Source of the DNA: Paralvinella palmiformis
Taxonomy: Eukaryota > Annelida > Polychaeta > Terebellida > Alvinellidae
Assembly (NCBI GenBank): GCA_025642065.1
Contig: JAODUP010000041.1
Span: 590,001-654,000 of the forward strand
Direction of reading: 5' to 3'
DNA: 64,000 nucleotides
The notes beneath the pieces were generated by a model. The model made no database searches and had not been told where the DNA came from. It saw nothing but the letters and a program-made list of their open reading frames with translations. Positions within the stretch are counted from its first letter, which is position 1. Each line of letters begins with the position of its first letter. Shown in pieces: positions 36,107-46,091 of the stretch. Both the position numbers and the translations under genes were made by a program.

Positions 36107-36230
36107 CACTAGAGTGGAGAAGATGAAAGCCGAGACGAGCGATGGTACCTTGGGGCATGACGTCTAACATAAAGATCTGCTCATACTTCAGATATCCGTC
36201 GTTGATCGTAGGCGAAGAACTTCAGATCCG
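36107..36230 (-). CDS. possible orphan exon or decayed coding fragment
   Basis: On the minus strand an open stretch reads TINDGYLKYEQIFML then DVMPQGTIARLGFHLLHSSG. It ends at a strong 5' splice-donor consensus (GTAAGT, reverse complement of 36101-36106). A second frame just upstream reads VSSELYRATDLKFFAYDQRR, so a frameshift or two exons are possible. I recognise no family and see no good acceptor. It lies between a long AT array and the 29-bp minisatellite, and could be chance. Confidence 0.15.
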
Positions 36231-36321
36231 TGGCTCTGTATAACTCCGAGCTAACGACGCCTAGCAATATCGACACTTCAACGTTAGTGTGCTTCACTAA
36301 ATATGATTTGATCGATCAGGT

Positions 36322-36700
36322 GGTAGTCGGTAAAATGCTGGTCAACAGGCCGTAGTCGGTAAAATGCTGGTCAACAGGCGTTGGTCGGTCAAATGCTGGT
36401 CAACAGGCGGTAGTCGGTCAAATGCTGGTCAACAGGCGGTAGTCGGTAAAATGCTGGTCAACAGGCGGTGGTCGGTCAAATGCTGGTCAACAGGCGGTAG
36501 TCGGTCAAATGCTGGTCAACAGGCGGTAGTCGGTAAAATGCTGGTCAACAGGCGGTGGTCGGTCAAATGCTGGTCAACAGGCGGTAGTCGGTCAAATGCT
36601 GGTCAACAGGCGGTAGTCGGTCAAATGCTGGTCAACAGGCGGTAGTCGGTAAAATGCTGGTCAACAGGCGGTGGTCGGTCAAATGCTGGTCAACAGGCGG
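36322..36700 (+). repeat. 29-bp minisatellite, 13 copies, trimeric higher-order repeat
   Basis: Core of the unit is AATGCTGGTCAACAGGCGG. Copies differ at two diagnostic sites (GTAG or GTGG; GGTAAA or GGTCAAA), giving types A, B and C in the order A A B C A B C A B C C A B. The 87-bp trimer is therefore the unit of later amplification. Since 87 is a multiple of three, a repetitive open frame of 93 codons (36364-36645) survives; it is a by-product. Confidence 0.97.
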
Positions 36701-37003
36701 TCCAAGAAAGATATGACTCCTTGAATAGCAGTTCTCCTGAATGTGACCAATTGTAACGCAATAAACATGGTTCAGTTTGATGGAAATATAACTCATTGAT
36801 CGGAGTTTATATTTCTGCTTTTTTCGGTTTGCTTTTTTTAACATTAAAACAGTAGTACCGATTTTACTGTCCTGTTTATAATGATGCTTCTATCGTTTAA
36901 AATGAAATATATTTGAATTCTTAGGAAGCACATAAGCGCCGACCAAAGATGAAATCTGGATATTTGGCGTATTTTTATATTATCACTACGCGTTGCTACT
37001 GGC

Positions 37004-37004
<1 letters not shown>
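36701..37004. other. AT-rich DNA, no gene seen
   Basis: Nothing recognised. Confidence 0.45.

Positions 37005-37055
<51 letters not shown>
37005..37055. repeat. (TA)n microsatellite
   Basis: Perfect TA tract. Confidence 0.97.
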
Positions 37056-37057
<2 letters not shown>

Positions 37058-37390
37058 TATGAGTTATTGGTGATATAGAGTCAATTGTTTGGCTTTTTAA
37101 CACAATATAAATCATTGAGCTTAATCTAAACACAAGTTCAGCAAAATTACAGGAATGGTGAATACGGGTATATCTGAACTTCTCGAGTACATTATCATTC
37201 ACCTTTCATGAATGATATATAAAATAATACAGGTTGGTATACGTGCGCTGGTCATATTCCAACGATAAGTATGTCTTGTAAAATATGTTTAACCGCATTA
37301 TAGCAACTTATGATGTCATTAAATATTCATTATATCGTTATGGAACCGATAGAACTCTGTGATGTGCCATCAAATATAAACTCAATTTTT

Positions 37391-37474
37391 CTCAGTATAC
37401 CATTACCTGGCTAATTCTCTGAGTATACCATTACCTAGCTAATTCTCTCAGTATACCATTACCTAGCTAATTAC
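37391..37474 (+). repeat. 28-bp tandem repeat, three copies
   Basis: CTCAGTATACCATTACCT-type unit repeated three times with one G/C and one A/G difference. Low divergence implies a recent event. Confidence 0.95.
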
Positions 37475-37599
37475 GTTACGACATAATTAAGCTCAGTAAA
37501 AAGTTAGCTAACGAAATTAGGATCATTACTGTTTATTCATTACCTGTGTACTCCCTAATGTTAACATTGGATGTTTAGCCATTGTCACCGACGTTGACG

Positions 37600-38060
37600 T
37601 CATAAACGGGTCGACCATTATAGATCCGGGTTTCGTTTCACGCATGATCCGCATGATATATCAAGACATAATATGACACATGATGACAGATGACAGGATA
37701 ATTTCATAAAAAGACAGACCAAAATGGCGACAAACTGTAAACATATCGGGGAATATCGAGCACGACAGTTCACTTCGTTGACGATTATTCGTCTAGTTGC
37801 CATAATGACCTCTTGGTTCGGTCCAGGGCAGACACGGGGTTATTTAGAAATGGATCGATTTTGGGTGGAAGAATTGAATCTAATCCTGACCCAAACTCCG
37901 ACAATTGAGAAAGGTCAATCCGGAACAGAGAGATGAAGCCACCGTGGTTTGGACAATCACGTTATGGAATGCCGCCAAATATAACAACATCCGGTTGATG
38001 TGATCGAACAACATTTGAACAGCGATATGGATAGAGAAACGTTGATTGGACCCAAAGGAA
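37600..38060. promoter_or_regulatory. candidate regulatory island 5
   Basis: Balanced non-repetitive block. Two TGACAG motifs (37684-37689 and 37691-37696), typical of TALE-homeodomain (Meis/TGIF) sites, sit next to TTTCATAAAA, a Hox/Cdx-like site. The frames at 37724-37936 and 38000-38182 are unassigned. Confidence 0.22.
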
Positions 38061-38199
38061 GATCATGCAATCGTTCATATTGTCAGAAAATGATCAGAAA
38101 TAGACATTTTATTGTAGATGAAAACGAAAATCTGAAAATGATGTTTGAATGCAAGTCGTATTTTAAAGAGCCCTATGGATAGTGACGATGGGAATGACG

Positions 38200-38263
38200 A
38201 TATTCCCCATCATTTTCATCATCATCGTCGTCGTCATCATCATCATCATCATCATCATCATAA
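38200..38263. repeat. (ATC)n/(GTC)n trinucleotide array
   Basis: TCA and CGT triplets in tandem. Confidence 0.93.
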
Positions 38264-39229
38264 AGTAACTGTGTTACAATAATACCTTGCTATTTCTTGA
38301 TGCTAATATGGAAATGTTTACAGAGATGATTCAAGATAACCTACTTAATCTTACCTTTAACCTTACATTAATCCTTAGTTAGCTGCTTGTCGACGTATTA
38401 GCACGATAGGTGTCGCCACTTCACAAGCTGGCTAACGTGATTTAGTCGTGCTATGGTGCTGTCGGACCAACAACAACATGTCGTTATTATTCATTGAGCT
38501 TGTTTGTTTCATTAAAGTGATTAAATAGTCGTCAAGTATGAAGTAAAAAGCTACTGGGTTAGGGCTTATCTGGTCCTCATTAATCTGTTACGATGTCGGC
38601 GGATACACACAGTGCGCCTTCGGCTAAAATGGGGTCGAATAGATTTGTCATACAAATCGCATTAGCGCAACATGAAATATGTATTACAATGAACCAACAA
38701 CTTTCTGCAGCACTGGAATTTTGAAGTCTTCACATACGAGTACCAATTGCAAAATGCAGTCTCTATCATCCGGTGTCTTTTTAATCTAATTCGATTTGAC
38801 TCTACCCAGTTTCAGCAAAACAAACCTATTTAACAAACTTCTGATTTACCGGGCCTCGTCGCTCGAGAGCGGCCGCTATGGGTACTGAATGACCGTGCAT
38901 GATACCTTACGCTGGATGCTTACTTCAAATGAAAATCTATTTCCTCCTAGGAAAAAAGGCGAAAACAGCATCGTATCTTGTCGTACATCTAAAAGACACT
39001 AATCAGTCATCATTAGCCATGCGATGATTCCATTCCGTTATCCATGTAACTTAAACGCAAAGAACGTATTTGGAAGCCGAATAGGGATTCTTCTAAACTA
39101 ATAAAGTGCTCCAAACCGGAAGTGATCCATCCTGACATAAAAAGTCTATAGTTTGGGTCAAAAATGCAATACATATGAAGTCATAATAATACGTTCACAG
39201 AGGAAACAGTTTTCTTCTTGTCGATAGAA
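38264..39229. other. single-copy-like DNA, no gene seen
   Basis: Contains adjacent CTCGAG (38862-38867) and GCGGCCGC (38869-38876), rare in this AT-rich window. Confidence 0.45.
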
Positions 39230-39295
39230 ACCACGTCGGTAGCGCAGATAATAGAACTTAGGCAAAGCTGCAAATCCGGGTTTGAATCCGAGTAA
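39230..39295 (+). other. tRNA-like remnant
   Basis: GTCGGTAGCGCAGATAATAG followed by CCGGGTTTGAATCCGAG resembles A-box and B-box regions at tRNA-like spacing, but the acceptor stem does not close and no SINE body matching the other families follows. Decayed tRNA gene or SINE head. Confidence 0.35.
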
Positions 39296-39834
39296 TAGTT
39301 GTGCTGCGTTACCATCACCGAGGATAAATAAGGTAATGATTCATTATATCACCAGAAAATGTTAAGTTTCTCGTTTATATTTCTTCTTCTAATTCCGATA
39401 TTAATTTGGAAGAAACTAAATGTAAAATTGTTTATGTTGATAATAATTTGTCTTTGATAAACTCGTATTTGCCATTTTCTGCGGGGAGGATTTTCTGTAT
39501 TGTTGATTTGGAGGCAGGGTAATGGGTTATCGAGTTTCCAGTTTTCGCTTGAGCTGAACCATCAGTAGTTCCGGAGAGTTTTCAGTTGTCTACCTCATAA
39601 CAACAAGCCTCGACCATTCATCATCCGGCAACATAAACATCGGTCCCCTCTTCATTTTATCATAATCCAGCTCAACCTTGGCATTAGCGAACCATAATAA
39701 ATCATCTTAGCTTTTGCTGTCAGTAGTCACATCTGATCTCATCAATATGATCACGGTCAAACCTGCATTTCTACAGTATAGTGTAGATTCAAGTGCCCTG
39801 TGTACCGTGGTATCTCTATTGAAAAGTGGTATAA

Positions 39835-39835
<1 letters not shown>
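39296..39835. other. single-copy-like DNA, no gene seen
   Basis: Nothing recognised. Confidence 0.45.

Positions 39836-39876
<41 letters not shown>
39836..39876. repeat. (AT)n microsatellite
   Basis: Perfect AT tract. Confidence 0.96.
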
Positions 39877-39880
<4 letters not shown>

Positions 39881-41191
39881 AGACCAACCGAAGCCATTAC
39901 ATGATGGTTGAAATATCCAATGGATACAGGTAGAACTGAGATTCAGTCACATGACTTAGAAGTAGTTACATTCATTTAAATGGTGAAATAAAATAGCCTC
40001 GTAGCTTGAAACGGTCCATCATATAGCATGTAACATGTATTATAACATCATACCAATAGAAGAATATATTTTATCTGAACGTCTAAAGCCATTTACTGAA
40101 CGTCGCTCAACAAATTTAACCAAATGTCTTGAATGATGGAAGACCAATGTACGAAATTATTCCCTTTTCTCTTGATATAATAAATCAAATATCCCGAATA
40201 CTGGAGACTTAAATATCTTCCATTCCTTATGTCCTTTTGTCTGCCTTCTGTGAATAAATCCAGAAGCTCAACGAGCTTAAGGTTTGTTAAATTGAGTTTT
40301 TGTTTTCCCGTCGAGCAGACTTGAAGATAATAACCTTTAATGGGCTCAGTGTGATTCAACCATATCCGCTATCTCGCGTTTGTTATGGTACGGTACCTAG
40401 CTTTAGTGTTTAAATATGACGTAAGACAAAACCCGTATTACTGACAGTATCATGTGTCACAGGATAAAATCTGTGTAGTAATGACATTTATGGACTGCTA
40501 CCCATCTCTATTGATACTTTTCGAAAGGAACAAATTTGAGGACAATTTATATTTTACTGCCCAAGGAAAAAATACGATATCACACTAACAGAAGGCTGGA
40601 AAATGATTTCCAAGTTATATGGATAGCTAGATATAGTACCATGTCATTCTTAAATATAACGGGATGAGAAACTGGTATTCTAGCACAATTTTTCATTCGT
40701 CGTTGTTCATAATTATATTAGTAAATTATTCATATCCATTCTAAAAAAACTGAATTCATGAGAATAAGCAAAACGCTGAAGCTACAATTATAGAATAGCC
40801 TCATATCAATCTATTTGAGCTTTAAAATTATTGAAAAGAAATTGCCTCATTGCTAAAAACCTTTGCCAAACAAGATACCCTCATCGTCTTGTAGGTATGA
40901 TGTATAGTACTGAAAGTTATCTACATGAATTGTTAGAAGTGCAATCAAACATATTTAGAATATAATATTGTATTTTGTGTAACAGGTTCGGGTCTGTAAC
41001 GGAACGCAAAACATAATGGAAAAACTAAATGGCAAAAATATAATGGGGAAGTTTGATGTTAAAACCTAATGGTAAAATAAATAGCAGGGATAAAGTAAAA
41101 TATTAAGTATCAATCTGTGGGCTGATACTAAGTATCGAGTACTCCTAAATACTACAAAATCCCCACTCACTCCCGAACACACCGCATATAG
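39877..41191. other. AT-rich DNA, no gene seen
   Basis: The frame at 40093-40359 (minus, 88 codons) has no recognised domain. Confidence 0.45.
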
Positions 41192-41233
41192 ACACAAGTA
41201 TATAAACACAAGTACATAAACACAAGTACACAC
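41192..41233 (+). repeat. 14-bp tandem repeat, three copies
   Basis: Unit ACACAAGTACATAA; the first copy has TATA and the last ends CACAC. Confidence 0.9.
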
Positions 41234-41556
41234 GAATGTTAAAACAGCTTTAAAAGTGGGAGTCTTCCGATTATCGGTGTATATAATCTAACGGATGGAG
41301 AAAGAAAAAAGATATTAATTGTTATACACCTTCAGAACATCTGCCTCCATCATGTCATGATGTTGGAACAGATTTATGTTGTTAATTAAAATTGTTTATG
41401 AAATAACAGAAATCCTTCATCTATTATAATGGCATTAATGTTATAAAGACAATGTCAGAGGATGTAAAATAAGGACATTGTCAGTTGACCTTTATGGAAG
41501 AACAAGGTTAGTGTACATAATGATAAATGAATACATGTCGACATCCATGTTTTATT

Positions 41557-41560
<4 letters not shown>
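41234..41560. other. AT-rich DNA, no gene seen
   Basis: Nothing recognised. Confidence 0.45.
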
Positions 41561-41602
<42 letters not shown>

Positions 41603-41631
41603 ATATATTAAAATATATATAATTTAATTTT
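41561..41631. repeat. (TA)n microsatellite and AT-rich extension
   Basis: TA tract 41561-41599, then TTTTATATATT and a second short TA run. Confidence 0.94.
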
Positions 41632-41930
41632 GGGGTAATCGTTGCTAGGTAACACAAACGGTGCAATTGAGTGTTGATAACTTATGCAGATTACCGCATT
41701 TTATATAGTTATCTCCGATTATTGTCCCGGGGTTTCAGTTATAGTTTCCGATGTTAAAGATATTTAAAACAGTTTTCCGGATTAATAGATATTAATGTAT
41801 ATTATGTTGTTACGTGTTTGACCTTTTTCCGTTGTCCCTTTGTATTTAACAGCAATTTTTGTCATGAAGCTTTTAGCAAAGTGGATCTTTTATTTATATG
41901 TCATATTTGTAAATAGCACTTAACGTCATA

Positions 41931-42052
41931 CACACACTCGCACACGCACGCACGCACACACACACATACACATGCATATACACGCGCGCTCACGCACGTA
42001 CGCACACACCCATACATATATACAAATACACCCCAGACAAATAGAACCACAC

Positions 42053-42085
<33 letters not shown>

Positions 42086-42122
42086 TATATATATATAAAT
42101 ATATATATATACATATATATAA
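41931..42122. repeat. CA/CGCA low-complexity region with TA runs
   Basis: CACACG and CGCACA units, a pure CA run (about 42056-42082), then ATATATAAAT. Confidence 0.93.
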
Positions 42123-42496
42123 GATGGCATAACTAAATTTACATATACATTAACCGAAACATATATAAACCGAAACATACATAACCCTAAACCTACACAA
42201 ATCTATGCATATATGAACCAATATATCAATAAACGTAAAACAACCATAAGCATTCATTTGCAGATGAGTCCCTCTTTCTCCTTTCTTCTCTCTGTCATTT
42301 TCTGTGTGAGATGGGAGTTGTGTAAGGGTATTGTGTCTGTGGCTGCGGGTGGGGGTCCGCGCGTGCGTGCGTGCGATATTTGTGTGTCTGGACAAAGTTA
42401 ACTGGACCATTATCTGTACTTTATGAGTGTCCAATCACGTCAGGCAATTAACAGCTCGACAAACTGATGCCTCAACATACTGACCACTAATCCAGT
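42123..42496. other. mixed DNA, no gene seen
   Basis: AT-rich CCGAAACATA direct repeat (about 42150-42180) and a GTGC patch (about 42355-42375). Confidence 0.45.
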
Positions 42497-42583
42497 AAAT
42501 ATGGCCTTTGGTAGCACTTAAAACGTTTAAGTATTCAGGGCATGTACTTAACACTGTTATAGCCCTGTAGTGGCTCCACTTTA
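42497..42583 (+). repeat. dispersed repeat D, copy 1
   Basis: ATATGGCCTTTGGTAGCACT, AAGTATTCAGGGCATG and GTGGCTCCACTTT align base for base with 45314-45402 at roughly two-thirds to three-quarters identity by eye, same orientation. Class unknown. Confidence 0.5.
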
Positions 42584-42688
42584 TGTTATCTGCTTCATAT
42601 CTTTGTAATACCCGGCGGCTTAGCTAAAGTGGACAATGACATATACTGGTAACTGGTGATTTGTTTTCATGTTTAACACAAACTTTGC

Positions 42689-42702
42689 TCTCTCTCTATC
42701 TC

Positions 42703-42745
<43 letters not shown>

Positions 42746-42746
42746 G

Positions 42747-42785
<39 letters not shown>

Positions 42786-42792
42786 CTATCTC
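42689..42792. repeat. (TCTA)n microsatellite
   Basis: About 23 tetranucleotide units with one TGTC variant. An ATT run follows at 42912-42937. Confidence 0.97.
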
Positions 42793-42939
42793 CATATGTT
42801 TGTACGTAGGGAGCTCAGGGATGAATCCGTTAAATACTTTTACAGCCGGATTAATCTTTCTATTCTTTTGAAAGAGGATCTATCTAGTATTAGCGCTATG
42901 CTGAATATATATTTTATTATTATTATTATTATTATTAAT

Positions 42940-44039
42940 CAGTGGGTCATTTTAACTATCTATTGTTCTGGCCATTTATCTATAATTCAACAGTTTTACA
43001 AAGCGTTTATTTTCCATATTGGACGAAACACATTTATCACATTCATCTCTACACAAATACAGACAAACTTGATGACAAACAATGACCGGTAGGTGACATG
43101 AAAAGACCACACTTGTGGAAACGGTGGAACACTCAATAATAATACATTCTCCTCCGATATCACCCAAGTACACAGGCTCTCATCTACACAGGACAGCCAA
43201 CATGTACAGGACGTTCATAATGCGAAGTGCAACTCTATCTGTTAGAGGGGGAAGGCCGAATTCTAACTCGCATAAACCTAGCGGCTGATGACCTTCATGT
43301 CCAGTTGGCTCATTGTGTACGCGACTCATATACTGAAGTACCCATTGAATGACACTTATTCGCCATATTAATGTCTGCTTGGAGACAGCAACACATCGAT
43401 GTTGCACTGATTTGTTCGCTGGCTACTGGTGGCAGTGGCTAGTTTGATCATATCTCGTGCCAGTGGTCAGCAGTATGTGTAGCTGCCATGTCCCGATTTG
43501 ACCTTCCCCATAATGTCCGCTTCGGTGAGAGTATAATGGTGCTTCTTTTGCATGTTCTCAGTCTCAGATTAACTAGCCAGGGTTAACAACTTTGCAAAAT
43601 CCGTTGTCTCCATATGACAATCCGGTCAATCTTCTATATGTACGTTTTCTGGTTAATGTACCACTTTGATATTAATATTCATAAAGCATCCCTTTAGCCA
43701 TCCCCATAGCTAGGTTGTCGTGATTTGCGGGTTAAAACCGTAGAACTAAATCGTTAGTTAGTTCTTTGAACATTTTAGGAACCTTTGCCCTTGACCTTCG
43801 GGTTCATTTATTTCCCATAAAATACGATTTTCAGATTGTTGATGAACACATGTTGTAGACTTTACTGACAATCAAAAAGAAGCGATAAATTGATTACAAA
43901 AATACCCAACCCGTAATTCTTCAGTTACTGAAATGAACCTAATTTAAACTTTTTTAATTTACTTTTTTTACTTAGTTGTGGTGTTTATTTCTAGAAATAA
44001 TTAACGCTGCTATATTACGTCGTTTACCTTTTATGTGTT

Positions 44040-44040
<1 letters not shown>
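42940..44040. other. single-copy-like DNA, no gene seen
   Basis: A balanced patch at about 43170-43520 has open frames on both strands (43180-43407 minus) with a protein-like look but no recognised family. It might be an eroded transposon. Confidence 0.35.

Positions 44041-44112
<72 letters not shown>
44041..44112. repeat. (AT)n microsatellite
   Basis: Perfect AT tract of about 72 bp. Confidence 0.97.
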
Positions 44113-44115
<3 letters not shown>

Positions 44116-44199
44116 GTGTGTGGCAAATGGTGTCAATTATAAGCTGTTTGTCACTCAAGGCTAAGATTTAGTGTATACGTGTACACTTGCGTTGATGTG

Positions 44200-44520
44200 T
44201 ACTCATTGTTTAAGAGGCGCGTGTCGAAATGTTATGATCCAGAAACTGACACGTTCGGTTCAATGTCATTCACGCAATCACGTCTCGTGGCCAATTCCAT
44301 TAATGAGCCTCCATTATGTGAGCACGTGAAAGCTCATTAACGCTCATTGACAAGCAGGATGTCAAGAAAAACAAGCTCAGCACAGAGAAAATACATCACT
44401 GACCTGGTGATTAATAACAGGGAAAAAACATGGCAGCATGGCAGCCTTAAGATCTGATGACATTCGACAAGTCTGACTGTGTGTGGACAATACTATCCGT
44501 TGGCAGCAGGTCGTTGTACA
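44200..44520. promoter_or_regulatory. candidate regulatory island 6
   Basis: Non-repetitive and balanced. Within 60 bp it contains CCAAT, ATTAATGAG, an E-box CACGTG (44323-44328), CTCATTAAC and CTCATTGACAAG, then CCTGGTGATTAATAAC. Dense homeodomain-like ATTA sites with an E-box are typical of developmental enhancers, but such motifs are short. Confidence 0.28.
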
Positions 44521-44566
44521 TTAGTTTTGATGGTTGTCGAAGAAGGTCGTTGTTTACACACTAGCT

Positions 44567-44727
44567 GAAGACCACAAGGGGGCATTCTACCTGTGCATAA
44601 TTGTGTGTATCTACGTTGGTCCTTCTGTGTGTCTGTCACTTCCTTGTGTGTGAAGACCACAAGGTAGCATTCTACCTTTGTATAATTCTGTGTATCTATG
44701 CTGGTCCTTCTGTGTGTCTGTCACTTC

Positions 44728-44737
<10 letters not shown>
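44567..44737 (+). repeat. tandem duplication, two copies of 85 bp
   Basis: GAAGACCACAAGGGGGCATT (44567) recurs as GAAGACCACAAGGTAGCATT (44652) with scattered substitutions. The second copy leads directly into a GT array. Confidence 0.94.
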
Positions 44738-44769
<32 letters not shown>

Positions 44770-44855
44770 CGTGTGTGTATGTGTGTGTGTGTATATGTGT
44801 GCGTGTGTTAGTGCGTGCGTGTATTTATGCATGTGTGCATGCATGCTTGTGTGCG
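44731..44855. repeat. (GT)n with GTGC/GTAT imperfect extension
   Basis: Perfect GT run to about 44768, then GTAT, GCGT and GCAT units. Confidence 0.95.
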
Positions 44856-45179
44856 TCCTCACTGGTCTTTACCCACATATCTTTAGTTATCCAAGTAATA
44901 TGCTAATGATTGAAAACAATATCATATCTTTAGACAATACAGTACACCTAAATACGTCTATAACTGTTATCGATGAACAAACCCGGATATCAAAACTTTT
45001 ACAAAGGGCAATTATTTCCCATTAAACCATAACAGGATCCGTGTATTGTGTACAATTCGCTTAATGAACACATTTACATAACCAATATAATAACGATCCA
45101 AGCTCACAGATTGTCTGTCATTAAGAGAACTCTGGCTATTTACTCGATGTACTTAACACGAGAACACCGTTATGTCTTC
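44856..45179. other. AT-rich DNA, no gene seen
   Basis: Nothing recognised. Confidence 0.45.
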
Positions 45180-45610
45180 ACGTCTTTTATAATTGGCCAT
45201 TCGTGGATAAGTAGAATGGGGGGGGGGGTCATGTTTCATCTTTTATCAACCGAATATGCTGCAGACGGCCTGCTGCTCGTTACCGAAGTCTCACTCTCCC
45301 ATTCCGTCATCGGCAAAATGTGGCCTTTGGCGGCACTCCGGACGATTTAAGCATTCGGGACATGAACCTGTCTAGCCTTGCCCGTGTAATAGATCCACTC
45401 CGACTCGGCGTTTCTGGATCGCATCTGGATAATAACCATGGAAGAGCTCCGGCCTCAACTACGGTCACCGTTTCTCGGTGCGCTAAAAGCGGTTCGTATT
45501 TTCGATTTATGTCCGCTTCTTCATCAATTTGGCTTTTGTTTGCATCACCTTTCCGACATCCGTTGTTTAGATAGATGTACGTAGCCGATGTGTACGTGTA
45601 CATTCCATCT
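45180..45610. promoter_or_regulatory. candidate regulatory or coding island 7
   Basis: CpG-containing, balanced sequence including repeat D copy 2. Frames are open on both strands (45320-45574 plus, 45307-45603 minus), which fits low stop density in CG-richer DNA better than a gene. No domain recognised. Confidence 0.18.
45314..45402 (+). repeat. dispersed repeat D, copy 2
   Basis: AAATGTGGCCTTTGGCGGCA, GGACGATTTAAGCATTCGGG and AGATCCACTCC align with 42497-42583; a short part resembles 32555. Confidence 0.5.
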
Positions 45611-46091
45611 TCTCCGATTTAATTCATTGTTAATGTCATACTAAGCCATCGGTCTTTTCATGTTAACGCCCATCCATATAGGACAATGGTGTTTAATTAT
45701 TTAAGAAAACGACGGCATGTACATCGATTTATCATATTATGAAGACAATAACGATTTTCAGGTAACCTAATATAGCTATTGTCAGATAACTGATAATGCT
45801 ATTATTCCTATTAATATTCATCACTTAGACACCATTAATTTTTTCGATGGATGTTTTTCAACTTTAGTCGTTTACTTCTGGATAATATCATAAAATGTTA
45901 CATTATGCTGAATACCAACACCAAGTTATCGTGTAAATGTCTCAGATTATGATCAATATTCAAGGGTCGATAATATCGCCATTAATCAATACCGAAATCA
46001 TATTGGATTTTCAGAATATTAGTTATAATGTTATTTAATTCTTTGTATTTTATGATCGAAGTAATCAGAGTCTAAATCACTTAAAACTAAC
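45611..46091. other. AT-rich DNA, no gene seen
   Basis: Nothing recognised. Confidence 0.45.

Noticed and set aside
36364..36645. 93-codon repetitive open frame
   Set aside because: It follows from an 87-bp higher-order repeat being a multiple of three; no start context or homology.
39230..39295. Functional tRNA gene
   Set aside because: The B-box-like part is good but the acceptor and D arms do not pair.
42661..43092. 143-codon frame on the plus strand
   Set aside because: The first third is a TCTA array (Ser-Ile-Tyr-Leu repeats); the rest has no recognised domain.
43180..43407. Tc1/mariner or other transposase fragment
   Set aside because: The translation looks protein-like on both strands, but no catalytic or helix-turn-helix motif could be identified.
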